Positions 1 to 11,491 of a stretch of 64,000 nucleotides of DNA are shown piece after piece. How positions within the stretch are numbered: the first letter of the stretch is position 1; each line of letters starts with the position of its first letter. Below the pieces are notes generated by a model. That model saw only the letters and a program-made list of their open reading frames with translations. It made no database searches and was not told the DNA's origin. Source of the DNA: Portulaca oleracea (Eukaryota > Streptophyta > Magnoliopsida > Caryophyllales > Portulacaceae); assembly GCA_029582165.1 (NCBI GenBank), contig CM055891.1, positions 33,334,832-33,398,831 on the forward strand. The letters are read 5' to 3'. Made by a program: the position numbers and the translations under genes.

Positions 1-775
1 GGGTTGTAAGCCTTGCACAAGCATATCTACTTGATGTTCCTCAGAAGGGCGATCTACCATTTGAGCTGCTTTTGCCCTCCATCGAGCGTAGTAGTCAGAG
101 AATGTCTCTTCTTCTCCTTGCTTCATGAGCTCCATGTCCCTTAAAGTGACGGGCATGTCAACATTGTAGGAGTATTGGTGTAAGAACTCCTTGCAAAGTG
201 TGTTCCATCGTGAGGTCTTAGTAGGACTGAGTGTGTTATACCACTTCATAACGTCCGGGCCTAAAGTCCAAGGAAAGATAATATGGTAAATCTCCTCCTC
301 AACTCCTTTTAACGTCATAGCCCCCAGAAAATTCCGCACATGTTGATATGGGTTCTCAGTACCATGAAATTTGATATCAGGCATGTCGAATTTAGGGGGA
401 AGTCTACCCCGGGGAACAGGTGTGAAACCTATGTCGTCCATAAACTGGTTGTTGAAGAGAGTGGATTCTTTCAACATCTGTTCAATACGGTCTAGTCTCG
501 ACCAACCTCGTGGACCGACCGTCCTTCTCCTTTCTTGATCGCTCAACTTCACCCGTAGGGGGATTCTTCAAATTTGAATTCTTCGCCTCCTCCATGGCAT
601 GAATGATGTCATCAATTCTCTGATTCTGTGCCTCTAACTGAGCATTCATAGTGACTTGCATGTTCAGAATTATGTTGGTCAGCTGCTCTATTTCAGTATT
701 TGGAGGAGGTGGTGGAGGAGGCACCGATCCCTCCTCTGGATCACTATCCCGGTGACTTCCAGAATGATCTGACAT
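1..775 (-). pseudogene. Retrotransposon gag, left copy, broken and cut by the window edge
   Basis: This is the minus-strand counterpart of the intact gag at 7316-8224 and is about nine-tenths identical to it by eye. It runs off the left end of the window. The first ATG (775-773) opens a proline-rich stretch and a coiled-coil-like segment. Relative to the intact copy, about five bases are missing near 495-520, which shifts the frame just before the conserved RLDRIEQM segment. After the shift the gag core (FHGTENP-like region, then the WR/AAQMV block) can still be read in the other frame. Upstream of the ATG, where the intact copy reads Ser-Val-Ile-Asp, this copy has a TAG. It is best read as a decayed gag of a Ty3-type element, not a host gene. 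Confidence 0.8.
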
Positions 776-2298
776 TGTTTCAGGTGGGTCAATTACCTAA
801 GACTCAACTCCTGCTTCAGATGCTTCCTCGTCAATTGCCTTCGGTGACGCACGACCCTCGTTACCGTTGTAGTAGACGTTAAAAGCTTCTAACCAGTCTA
901 TCTCGTCCCTTTGATATACCCAAAACCAACCAATTCTGTTCGGGAAGATGAAGGAATTCAGGACTCAGCTCAACACCGACTGACAAGATACGATGCATGT
1001 TATGGATGAAGAATTTTATTTGTACCCCGAATGACTGAACTAAAGCTCAAAATCATATGCGAAGCATAAATAAAACTCTTATGCAAATGCAGACTCGACC
1101 TGAAATGACATATTTAGACCTTATCGGGCCGAATCCAAAGAAAGAACTCAGGCCTCACATATGGGCTAAACATATCAATTCTAGCAGATTAAACTAACTA
1201 AAAAGCCCATTTGGACCACACAAGGGTAGGCCCACTCACAAAATCGTGAGGATCCCATGAGGCCCAACAACCTTATGCGAGCCAAATGATCTTCCGACCA
1301 AGATGAAAAGACTTTATGCACATGGAAACACAAACTAAAAAAAGCGAAACCACCTCAACTTAATCCCAGCCTACCGAGCTCTGGGATCCGCGGATTCGTG
1401 GGTTTTGGCCCATCGGATCTGCGGATTTCTGGCTCAAGCCATCTCGAACCTAAATCCAGTGGAACACAAGAATGAGGGAAAAAAATGATTTGGACCACAA
1501 CGCACAAACACACGGACCACCTAATTTAGGCACATCGGTGATCGAGCTCACCGTAAATCCGATTTTGGTTCAGTCTCATGCCGCCTAAACCAGGCTAAAC
1601 ACAAAACGAGAAAAAGAGAACTGGAAGGATTTGGACCACACATGACCACCCAGGCCGCTGATGATTCCCTGGGCTTGAGTCCTGTGTGGGCCAAATCAAC
1701 CTAAAATCGACTCCTAATTTGGGCTTGTCGTTGGCGAGCACCCCAATCTGCGGATTTACGGGCTTAGGCCTATCACGACCTAAACCAGTCGACACAAAAA
1801 ACAAAAACAAAAAACGAGAAAAAGAGAAAAAGAAACTTTTTTTTTATTTTTTCTAAGCACTACTGCATGGTCTCGGGTTCGAGGATAGGGAAGAACACAT
1901 AGCATGCAAAGTGCAGTTCAACCTAGCCAAAGTTCTACATTTGGAGTTTATAGGTCAGTTTATCCCTGCCTCCTAACTCGTGTCCCGGGTATTTGGCCTC
2001 CATGGGGTGCATGGAAGGTTAATACCCCCGGGTTGCTCCCTTTAATCGTGTGGATTAAGGAGTATTGCACGAGGGGGAAAAACAACCACCGGCTCGGTGA
2101 AGGTCTAAGTGGACCCACCTGAGTTGAATGGTTAAAGTTTTCCCGAAATGGTAAATAAAGGTTTTCCTAAACGGTACCTTTTGTGCCCGACGAAAGGGGA
2201 AGGCCCGTATAATGCAACATGCCTAAAAAAAACGTGACAACTTTTTTTTTAAAAAAAAAAATGAAAACCCGACTTTTCAAGTTTTACCCTCTTATAAG
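776..2298 (-). mobile_element. Untranslated leader of the left Tat-like element
   Basis: This lies between the primer-binding site at 2299-2316 and the gag remnant. It matches 8225-9649 module by module: the short conserved GWF-VYQRDE reading just upstream of gag (about 890-935), a block rich in CCGCGGAT-like words (1380-1760), and a conserved block near 1860-2220 containing a run of A and T. The short open frames here do not match between copies and look incidental. No coding gene is supported. Confidence 0.7.
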
Positions 2299-2316
2299 TC
2301 CCCAGTGGAGTCGCCA
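2299..2316 (-). other. tRNA primer-binding site of the left element
   Basis: On the minus strand this reads TGGCGACTCCACTGGGGA. It begins one base beyond the LTR edge (TACA at 2321-2318), which is where a reverse-transcription primer site should lie. The same 18 bases occur at 9650-9667 beside the other LTR. A site of this type, usually assigned to tRNA-Arg, is typical of plant Tat/Ogre elements (recalled, not searched). Confidence 0.75.
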
Positions 2317-2317
2317 C

Positions 2318-4044
2318 TGTAGGGCCCGCGGCCCGGAGGGCACGGTCCCCCACGGAGGGTCGATTCGACGTAGGGTTGCTTATTTTAAAAGGGACGAAAT
2401 AAAGATTTTTGGACTTTTCGAGGGTTACGATATTTCTAATTATAACATAACCTTTTATCATTTTAGAAAGCATAAAGATTTCCTTTTTGAAAACCGAAAA
2501 AAATGGACCGGAGCACGCCTTAGATCCGCGCGGATCCTGGGCAGCCCTGGGCCAAATCTGCCGGTTTTCATTCCGGCCTGCTCGAATCAGGGACGAGAAT
2601 CGCCACTGGCCCACCAGGCTTGGACCCGCGCGGATCCGCCTGGTGATACCAAGGTGATTTTCGACCCAGCACTCAAAACAGCGCCGATAATCAATTATGC
2701 ATAAAAAAAATTAAAAGGGTAATATAACTAAAATACCGTGAAAATAAGGGAGTCGCCAGTTAATTTTACACAAAATTAACAAAAGGAAAAAAAGTGACTC
2801 CGGTCTCGAACCAAAAGAACGGATCCGGGGGTAAAGGTGTCGGTGTAGGGGGATGCCCTTGCACCGCCCGCCGAAGCGGCCTTTACTAGGTCGGGTTTAC
2901 ATTAGAAAATAAAATAAAGAAAGTTGTCACGAACTTGATTTAAAATGTCATGCAATTAATAATAAAATAACGGGGTTCACATGTAATGAAAACTAAAGTA
3001 AAAACAAAGAAAATTACAGCGGGCGGGGGCCTAGAGACTACATTGTTACATTTCTTTTATGAACGAAATGAAAAAATGAGCGGAAAAGAAGATAACTGGA
3101 TTATACCGAATCCGCGCGAGTCTCGGTGATCTGGGTGCGGGTTAACAAGCAAATCCGCGGATTTGCTTTGTGCCGTGAAGATCGGAAATCAAGTAGGCGA
3201 AAGAACCAAAATCCGCGTGAGCCTGGGTGTATGGGTGTCGGAACAAATCCGCGCAGATCTCTCTCGTGCAGGGTGGAAAGTCGGGATCTGACGTTGGCCG
3301 GAAAATCAACCAAATCAGCGCAGATTTCCCTCTATCGTAGCCCCGACTGGTATTGGCGGAGTTCTCCCTTTGTTTGCTCTCAGTTTCCTCTCAGATGAAA
3401 ATTTTTTTCAAACCCCCAACTGGAGCTGCGCGGATCCTTAAATAGCCCACAGGAAAATGGCAGTTCGGAGCAGTTTTCAACAACTGCCCCTGTCTCCTGA
3501 AATCCGCGCCATCCCTTCTGCAACCGCCAGCAGTTGTTTGACTGTTCGAAAAGAAACCGCCTGCAGTTTATTCAACTGGATCCGCGCGGATTTCTGGGTT
3601 GACCCAGTACTGGATCCGCGCGGATTTCCGAGTTTTACTTGAATCCGGATCCGACTTGAAATTTGGGTCGGGCAGAGTTTCTGGAGCCAGAATCTGCGTA
3701 AGATTGTCGTTTTGGGCCAATCTTTGTCAAAATCCGCGCAGACCCATTTCACCCTGGCCCAAAATTCATCAAATCCGCGCCACTTCGCATTGTTGGCCCA
3801 ACTTCAGGAAATCCGCGCCACCCTCTGCTTTTGCCCCAAAATCAGAAAATCCGCGCCAACCCACCAAATTTGGCCCAAGTCGGAAAATCCGCGCCAACCC
3901 ACCAAGTTTGGCCCAAATCTAACAAATCCGCGCCGACCCCAAGAATTTGGGTCGGGTCCGAATTTGGCCCAAATTCGTTTGAGCATTTTTATTTCGTCCC
4001 CGGACTGAGCTGAAAATCTGTCCGACCCATTTTCGGTGTCTACA
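2318..4044 (-). mobile_element. LTR of a Tat/Ogre-like Ty3 element, 1.7 kb
   Basis: On the minus strand the LTR runs from TGTAGACACC (4044) to CCCTACA (2318), so it has TG...CA ends and is followed by the primer-binding site. Its two ends and an internal block (about 2750-2935, with a GGATCCGGGGGTAAAGG-like segment) match the LTR at 9669-11906. The middle differs strongly in sequence and length (1727 against 2238 bp). It lies between two gag units, so it may be both the 3' LTR of the right element and the 5' LTR of the left one. No target duplication is expected or seen on the inner side. Short open frames within it follow the GC-rich repeats and are not credible genes. Confidence 0.75.
3425..4010. 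repeat. Array of ATCCGCGCGGAT-type palindromes in the LTR
   Basis: Words of the form AAATCCGCG(C/T), often extended to the 12-bp palindrome ATCCGCGCGGAT, recur every 25-60 bp. Examples lie at about 3433, 3580, 3616, 3731, 3773, 3809, 3848, 3885 and 3925. The sequence between them repeats loosely (GGCCCAA-type segments) but is not a clean tandem repeat. The same motif fills the other LTR and both leaders. Confidence 0.85.
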
Positions 4045-7000
4045 GCTTCGCTTGGTGAGTTCACGAAATTCTTGCTTTTGATCACTAAAGTCTTGCTTTT
4101 GATCACTAAAGTCTGCGACATGTTTGGTGTTAGCTCCACTATCTTGTTGGGCTTAGTCCAAAATTGGAGAGAGTTTTGGGACATGCCTTGCAAGATCTTT
4201 GGTGATTGATTTAATCTCTGCTGAAGAGCACCGAGTGCATGTATAATGCTTAGACCGTTCATTTATCTTTTATGATGCAATGGATGGACTCTATTTCTCT
4301 AATAATGCATGATGCTAATGCACTCTATACAAACTATCTTTTTAATTCATGAGGATGCAAGACACACATGCAACGAATATGAGAGTCTAGATATTGAGCT
4401 GTGGTCGATAACACTGGAAATATTAGAACGCTTCAAATAGAGGGAACCAAAATCCACGAGCCTTTTAGTCTTCACTGCACTCGACCCCTTTTGCAAATAT
4501 GTGATGAATCTTAATCAATATCCTGAAACACCCTAGTTGTAGACCTCGAGGGAACCGCGACAGCTTCTGTCAACACGGAATGTGCCAAGATTCCGGTCGG
4601 ACTTAAATAATCGACGAGAGAAGAGGTTTGAGTCTCTATGGGTTATAAAGTCCGCGAGAGCTCTTAGAAAAATTTCGCACGAATTCTGCCTTAGCCCGCT
4701 TGAGCATGACCTGGAAATTGGATAAGATCCTTTTGGGAAACCGCTCAAAAGAAGTTACTTTTGTTCAATTATTTGGGCCGGACTTTATAAAAGCTTCCTA
4801 CGTATCCACTTTATGAGTGAAATCAGGCCATCGTAGTTCAAAAGGTGGAGTAAGTATTTAGTTGCTGACGAAATAGGTCAGTGGCTAATAACTTAAGGAT
4901 AGTTGCTGGTTCTGGTCACCAGTTGCTATATTTGGCCTTGTCTTTAAGGCATAGAATTTTCTTAGTTTGTCCAGTTTTGTTGAAGCTTCTTGACTCATAT
5001 GTGAATATACTAGGAGGGATATGCTCGGGGTGATAAGCCACCAAGAGTTCGTAAGAACTTCATGAATGAGAAATCTTCCTAGGATGTTGTGCCAACAAAA
5101 CCCGCATTTCCAAGCCGAAATTGATATATGTGAACATGCTTTTGTAAAAGTTGTTCAAGAGCTTGGCTTCTAGTGTTAGACCCGATGTTGAATATGCTTA
5201 AAAAAAGTAGTCCAATTATACAATCACCTGAGAAATTCTCTTTAAAATTGTGGACCATGCAAGCTGCCATGAAAATATCCAAATGATCTCATTGCCCAAA
5301 AATTCGTGAGGGATTATAGGGACTTGACTTGTAATGAACATGCTTAAAAAAAGTTGTTCTTATGTAAAATGTTGCTAGAAGAATTGATGATGAACATTTT
5401 CTCTTGAAAATCCTGCGAGGGCTTTTCCACAAACATCTGTTAAGACTTTCCTTATCTAGCTTATTGTTACTGGATAGTAGAGCTTGACCTTGCTATCCGA
5501 TGAACATGAAGGAAAGTGACAAGACCAACGTGTCATTTCCACGAGAAGAGATGAGAACGAAATGCCTACTCTTAGGCACCCTAGATTGACTGCTAAAAGG
5601 TGAGCAAAGGGAAAAAAATTTTGTCCTTGGATGCAACCTGTAGTGATCAGGAAATTGTATCTTGATAGCCCTCAATTAAAAAAGAAAACGGAGGGAAAGA
5701 GAAAGCCCCCAGTTTGAAAGGAAGACAAAAGGGAAAAGAAAGCCCCCAATTCGAAAGGAAGACGTACAGAGGAGAAGAGAAAGCCTCCAGTGTAAGCCAT
5801 GAAGAAAAGAAGGTGTGAGACTTCACGAGCAAGACCTCATATCACATAACAATAAGACCAATGAGAGAAACAATGATGCATAAGGTCAAAATCATGTCAA
5901 AGCAAACTCTATTTCAATACTATGAGCGTAAAACCAAGACACAAACCAGTTACACTATGTTGTACCTCTAAACAATCATGTATCACCTTAGCAATTGGTG
6001 AGCTAGTGAAGCTAGTAGATCCTCACTTTAGGTAAAATGGAACGCTCCTCTCAATGTGTTTAGAAATATGTAAGGGTTCACTCAAACTCGTTCCGACGTA
6101 TACAGCTGCCATAAGCTTGACAAGACTCTCAACTTTCCATCACTGAGGACAACATGCAAAAATGCTAATCATGAGGACTTTCAAAAGGTTGTAATGTGGT
6201 TTAGGCTAGGGTAAGAAGGGAAATTATTTGGGAAATGTGGAGCTAAGTAGCCAAGTACCTAAAGAGCAACGACATTTCCACTCCATGCAGCGCAACACCT
6301 CCAAAAGAGCGCAAAACATCCCCAACAAAAGAAGACCGGGATAGAGTACCAAATACAAATCAAAACCCCAAAAAAAAAAACTTCTCTTTTTCCTCTTTTT
6401 CTTTTTCTTTTTTTTTTCCTTTTTCTTCTTTTTTTTTCATTGTGCTTCTTTTTTTTATTATTATGAATTCCTAATTTTTTGAACTTTTTCTTTTTTTTTA
6501 TGAATGGCATGAATATCTAAAGAGCAACTCAAATCCCCGTAGTCACAAGTTATAACCTTTGAGAATAAAAAGGGTAAAAGGATATTCAACAATGTACTTC
6601 TCTTGTAGCAACAAACCGACTACTCACTCTCAATAATCGACCACGAAACAGCCCCAAACAACTGAACTGTTGCTCATTCTATCCTGGCTAAAGGTAGAAA
6701 ATTATGTAAAGGCCAAGGGTGCACACTTATAGGGTAAACAACAAGACAGGAAAAAGGGTTAGCAAGGGCTTGCAAAAAGAGGTCAAAATGTCAGGTGGCT
6801 ATTTGGCTATGTAGCTAACAAAAAGATGCCTCAATCATATTAACTCAATGCATATGCCAAATGTGATTTTAAGGAATGTCAAGCCAAGTTCTAGAGATGC
6901 ACACATGGAAGAGTTACACACAAAAAGAAAATTGAGACTATATATATAATGAATAGTCTATAAAGGCTCAAAATCTCACGGGTCATTCTACTAACTCTTC

Positions 7001-7315
7001 AACTAGCTCAAAAAAGATAAACAATTACTAAGATTCAACAATCATGCAAGAAGTACTCAAGAAAAAATGGCTTGCACAGGGCAATACAACTCAAAGCATT
7101 TCGACTGGATAATTGCTCCGACCTAGACCTTTCCTTCATTGTGATCAATGTAATGTCCTTAGGCTCTGTGGTACTTGCAGAGTTCATCATCATCCCAACT
7201 TTGGAGTATTTCCCTATTAGCTCATCCTTGTCTTGGAAGTTGTTCTAGTGCTTCAGCACATGGAGCGCTCTAAGGTATTCACCTCGTTTCCCTTGTTAGG
7301 CTGGAAGTTTGCTTA
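4045..7315 (-). mobile_element. Non-coding 3' part of the right gag-only element
   Basis: This 3.3 kb lies between the end of the intact gag and the next LTR. No zinc knuckle, protease, reverse transcriptase, RNase H or integrase motif is visible on either strand. It contains low-complexity tracts: a 21-bp direct duplication at about 4069-4112 (TCTTGCTTTTGATCACTAAA-like), a roughly 40-bp unit repeated 2-3 times at 5690-5790 (AGAAAGCCCCCAGTTTGAAA-like), and a long purine tract on the minus strand at 6370-6500. No clear polypurine tract adjoins the LTR at 4045. It most likely carries cis sequences of a non-autonomous element. Confidence 0.55.
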
Positions 7316-8224
7316 TTAGTATAAGTGTTCTCCCAGCCCCCAATTAGCCAGTTCACTTTTGATTTTGATTCCAGCCAATCTTAGTGATGCAAAGTCCTTA
7401 ATAGGTTGGAACCTTAGGTGGGTGTTGTACGAGGGTTGTAAGCCTTGCACAAGCATATCTACTTGATGTTCCTCAGAAGGTCGATCTACCATTTGAGCTG
7501 CTTTCGCCCTCCATCGAGCGAAGTAGTCAGAGAATGTCTCTTCCTCTCCTTGCTTCATGAGCTCCATGTCCCTTAAAGTGACGGGTATGTCAACATTGTA
7601 GGAGTACTGATGAAGGAACTCCCTGCAAAGTGAGCTCCATTGAGAGGACTTGGTAGGACTAAGTGTGTTATACCACTTCATAACATCCGGGCCAAAAGTC
7701 CAAGGGAAAATAATGTGGTAGATATCCTCCTCTACCCCCTTGAGTGTCATAGCCCCCATAAAATTCCTCACATGTTGATGTGGGTTCTCAGTACCGTGGA
7801 ACTTGATGTCAGGCAGGTTGAATTTAGGGGGAAGTCTATTCCTTGGGACGGGCGTGAAACGAACGTCGTCCATAAACTGATTGTTAAAAAGAGTAGATTC
7901 CTTCAACATTTGCTCGATCCGGTCAAGTCTCGAGTTTGAAACCCCGTGGACCGACTCATCTTTTTCCTTCCCTGATTGTAGTTCATTCTTACCCGTAGTG
8001 CGATTTTTCTCATTTGAATTCTTCGCCTCCTCCATGGCATGAATGACAGCATCAATTCTCTGATTCTGTGCCTCTAGCTGTGCATTCATAGTCACTTGCA
8101 TATTTAGAATTATGTTGGTGAGCTGCTCCAACTCAGAATTTGGAGGAGGTGGAGGAGGTGCTTGCTCCTCTCCTTGGTCATTATGTAGGTGCTCTTCATG
8201 GTTGTCACCATTTGGGTCTGCCAT
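7316..8224 (-). CDS. Retrotransposon Gag protein (Ty3 type), intact
   Basis: The likely start is the ATG at 8224, giving about 302 residues. The frame stays open upstream to about 8430 but without another ATG. The order is an acidic, proline-rich N-terminus (PPPPPP), a helical stretch (LTNIILNMQVTMNAQLE), then the retrotransposon gag domain with KFHGTENPHQHVRNF, WYNTLSP, FLHQYSYN and FARWRAKAAQMV. The protein stops soon after the gag core (GLGEHLY) with no CCHC zinc knuckle, and pol does not follow. The gag domain is the particle-forming protein of LTR retrotransposons. Here it appears to be the only product of the element, as in the plant elements called TR-GAG. Upstream, GWF-VYQRDE reads in frame and is shared with the left copy, so a longer or spliced N-terminus is possible. 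Confidence 0.85.
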   Translation of the reverse strand: MADPNGDNHEEHLHNDQGEEQAPPPPPPNSELEQLTNIILNMQVTMNAQLEAQNQRIDAVIHAMEEAKNSNEKNRTTGKNELQSGKEKDESVHGVSNSRLDRIEQMLKESTLFNNQFMDDVRFTPVPRNRLPPKFNLPDIKFHGTENPHQHVRNFMGAMTLKGVEEDIYHIIFPWTFGPDVMKWYNTLSPTKSSQWSSLCREFLHQYSYNVDIPVTLRDMELMKQGEEETFSDYFARWRAKAAQMVDRPSEEHQVDMLVQGLQPSYNTHLRFQPIKDFASLRLAGIKIKSELANWGLGEHLY

Positions 8225-9649
8225 TGTTTCAGATGGGTCTATCACAGAAGATTCGATACCCTCGTCAGTTAGTTGCCTTTCAGTTGCCCCCGACGATGCG
8301 CGATCTTCGTTGCTGTCGTAATAAATGTCAAAAGTCTTCAACCGACCAGTTTCGTCCCTTTGGTAAACCCGGAACCAACCTATTCTGTCCTGAAATGTAG
8401 AGGGATTTGAAGACTCAGCTCAATGTCGACTCCTAAGACTCTATGCATGAAATGACCCCTAAAAAGACTTATGCAAAATGCAAACCCTAAACCCAAAAAC
8501 GAGATATTTAGACCTTATCGGGCCGAATCCAAAATAAGCTCAGGCCTCTCATAAGGGCTGAACATCCTTTTTTTAGCTGACCATGACCACCAAATAGACC
8601 ATTTGAACCACACAGGGTCGGGCTCCACTACAAATCCGCGTGGATCCATGTGGCCCGAGCTGACCTGTGTGACTCAGATGGACTGCCGGTACCGACCAAA
8701 ACACATGTATGCTGACCAACACCATCAGAACACCTGAACTTGGATTCGAGCAGGACCGAGCTCCCCAGAAATCCGCGCGGATTTCCTGGGCTCAGGCCCA
8801 CTTTCGAGCCCAAATTCACGTTCTAACACCTAAACCGAGAAGAGGAGAGAAAAATGATTTGGACCATACAAAGTCCGGCCCGATCCAAAATCCGCGAGGA
8901 TCCCGTGGGCTCGGTCTTTGCATGGGCCAAATCACAATCTGCAACCCAAATGGAAAAACCCGACACGCCTCGGGTTAGGCTCCGTAGGGTCTGAGCGCGC
9001 CAAGATCCACGCGGATTTCTTGGGCTCAAGTCCCCTATTGGGCCTAAACCAAAGCCGACTACCTAAATAGAGAACCAGACCACTGATTTGGGTCATACAA
9101 AACTGATCCAGTGAACGAAATCCGCGAGGATCACTCGGTTCCAGCTTTGTATGGACCAAATCGGTTATCTCGGTCCAGCATGCAAAATGCCCACTTTTTT
9201 ATGTTTGTTTTTTTTTTCTAAGCGTTAAGGCATGGTCTCAGGTTCGAAGCACATAGCACACACGTGAATTCCAACCTAACCAAGGGTCTATGTTCAAGGT
9301 GGTATGGTACGGTTTCCTAACCTCTAACCCGTGTCCTAAGTGTTTGGTCTCCCATGGGGTGCATGGTGAGATTAGTACACTCAGGTTGCTCCCTTTTTGT
9401 CATATGGACTAAGGAGTGGTGCACGAGTGGAAAAACAACCACCGGCTTGGTGAAGATCTAAGTGGATCCACCAAGTTGAATGGTTTTGTTCTCCCAAAAA
9501 TGGCAAAAATAGGGATAAAACCTAAACGGTGCCTTTTGTGCCCAACAAAGGGGAAGGCCCGAAAAATGCAAATATGCCTAAAGTAAAAAAATGACAACTT
9601 TTTTTTTTTAAAAAAAAACCCGACTTTGCAAGTCTTACCCACTAATAAG
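8225..9649 (-). mobile_element. Untranslated leader of the right Tat-like element
   Basis: This parallels 776-2298. A segment at 8510-9180 is dense in ATCCGCG(C/A)GGAT words. At 9220-9600 a block is nearly the same as in the left copy (GGTCTCAGGTTCGA near 9234, a run of T then A near 9600). On the minus strand, a polypyrimidine stretch ending in CATTTCAG just upstream of the gag frame (about 8392) resembles a splice acceptor. Splicing cannot be confirmed. Confidence 0.65.
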
Positions 9650-9667
9650 TCCCCAGTGGAGTCGCCA
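9650..9667 (-). other. tRNA primer-binding site of the right element
   Basis: Minus-strand TGGCGACTCCACTGGGGA, one base from the LTR edge at 9669. It is identical to the site at 2299-2316. Confidence 0.75.
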
Positions 9668-11060
9668 CTGTAGGGCCCGCGGCCCGGAGGGCACGGTCCC
9701 CCGCGGAGTGTCGATCGACGTAGGGTTGCTTATTTTCCTAAGGGACAAATTTAAAGATCTTCGAATTTTCCGGAAGTTATTTTCGAAAATCGGTAAGAAG
9801 AAAAAAAACAAAAGAAAAAAAAAATTAAAAAAAAGACCAGGCCTGGATCCGCGTGGATCCCAGGCCAGCTTGGGCCTGAATGGTGCCTGGATCCACGCGG
9901 ATTCCAGGACCATTCTGGGCTAAAGAGGGAAAAAGTGAAAAAAACGACGAGATAAAAAGAAGGCCGAAATGGTCCGAATCCACGCGGATTCGGTACCCGC
10001 CCAGGCCAAAACAAGCTTTTTGTACTGGAGGAAAAAAAGAAAGAAAAACGAAAAAACTGGACCCAACAAGGCCTGGATCCGCGCGGATCCGGGACTTGTT
10101 TGGGCCAAAACACTCTTTTTTTTAAAAAACTGGAAAAGATGAAAGGAAGGAAAACTGGCCAAAACAGGCCCGGATCCTCGCGGATTCCGTGTCCATTTTA
10201 TTCCAACTTCTTTTGAGAAAAAAAGAAGAGAAAGAAAGAGAAAAAAAACAAAAAAACGGAAGGAGTCGCCAGTTAATTTTAAAAGGAAAAACTAACAAAA
10301 CCCTTTTTTTTTAAAAAGACTTGACTCCGGTCTTGAACCAAAAGAACGGATCCGGGGGTAAAGGTGTCGGTGTAGGGGGATGCCCTTGCACCGCCCGCCG
10401 AAACGGCCTTTACTAGGTCAGGTTTTTCACATTAATAAAAAGTAAAGTTGTCACGAATTAAAGGAAAAAATGCATGCATTCATAAGGAAATGATAAAGTT
10501 CACATAATGGATGAAATAACAAGAAAAACGAGAAAAATAAACTAAATTACAGCGGGCGGGAATCTACCGACTACATTGTTACATATTTTAGGAAAAAAAA
10601 CGAAACGAAATTGAACAAAAGAAAAGATGGAAAAGATAGGAAGGGTGGCGGATTGTACCAAATCCGCGTGGGTCCTGGCGGATACGGGTTGGAAGTGAGA
10701 ATCCGCGCGGTTCTTTAAACGAGTACGGGTCGGAAGGTCAAAAATCCGCGTGGACCTGACGTGTGCCCAAGAACTGTGTGATGAACTCAACCAGTGAAAT
10801 CCACGCGGATTTCACAAATTCTCTCAAGTTCGCCTGGAAACTATCCCTGTTTTTCTGGAGATCTCCCGCCGAGAAGAAAAATTGCCAACCTCTCGAAAGG
10901 ATCCGCGCGGATCCTTAAATAAGCAAAGGGGGAGAAGGTAGTTTTCAGTAGTTGCCTGAAATCCGCGCAACTCCTCCTGCAACCGCTTCGGCGGTTTACT
11001 TGACCGTTTGAAAAAAATAAACCGCCATGCTTGACCATAACTGCACCGGATCCGCGTGAT

Positions 11061-11180
11061 TCTGGGTTGACCCAGAACCCGGAACCACGCGGATTTCTGG
11101 GTTGACCCAGAATCCGGACCCACGCGGATTTCTGGGTTGACCCAGAATCCGGATCCACGCGGATTTCTGGGTTGTACTGA
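11061..11180. repeat. 35-bp tandem repeat within the LTR
   Basis: TCTGGGTTGACCCAGAA starts at 11061, 11096 and 11131, with a partial copy at 11166, a 35-bp period. Each copy is followed by CCGGA(A/C/T)CCACGCGGATT. The TCTGGGTTGACCCAGA core is itself an almost perfect inverted repeat, so the array alternates two palindromes. Confidence 0.9.
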
Positions 11181-11383
11181 CTTTGGGCTGGATCCGTGCA
11201 ACTTTGACATCTTGGCCCAAATTCATGAAATCCGCGCAACCTTCATATTTTGGCTCAGTTGGATCAAATCCGCGCAATCGAGGATTTCCTGGGCCAAATC
11301 TACTAAATCCGCGAGGATCCCAGCTGGGATTCAAAAATCCGCAAGACTTGCTTTTGAGCTGAATTTATGTACTGAGTTCTGAC

Positions 11384-11491
11384 AAATCTGCGTGACTCCC
11401 ACTGCCATGCTAGGCTAACAAATCCGCGTGACTCCCACTGCCAGGCTAGGCTGACAAATCCGCGTGACTCCCACTGCCAGGCTAGGCTGAC
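11384..11491. repeat. 36-bp tandem repeat, three units, within the LTR
   Basis: Units start at 11384, 11420 and 11456 with AAATC(T/C)GCGTGACTCCC and end in GCTAGGCT(A/G)AC. The last two are identical and the first differs at a few sites. A partial fourth begins at 11492. The frame stays open because the unit length is a multiple of three, which explains an otherwise misleading reading frame. Confidence 0.9.

Noticed and set aside
1866..1880. tRNA-like B-box (GGGTTCGAGG) and its twin near 9238
   Set aside because: No A-box or cloverleaf around it; it is part of the conserved leader of the LTR element.
2219..2704. Plus-strand open frame of 161 codons
   Set aside because: It spans the primer-binding site and LTR edge of the minus-strand element and does not persist in the second copy.
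3425..4010. CRISPR-like array of CCGCGGAT repeats
   Set aside because: Plant nuclear DNA; the repeat is a short degenerate palindrome, the spacings are irregular and the spacers resemble one another.
6259..6510. Lys/Arg-rich frame of 83 codons
   Set aside because: Translation of a purine tract only.
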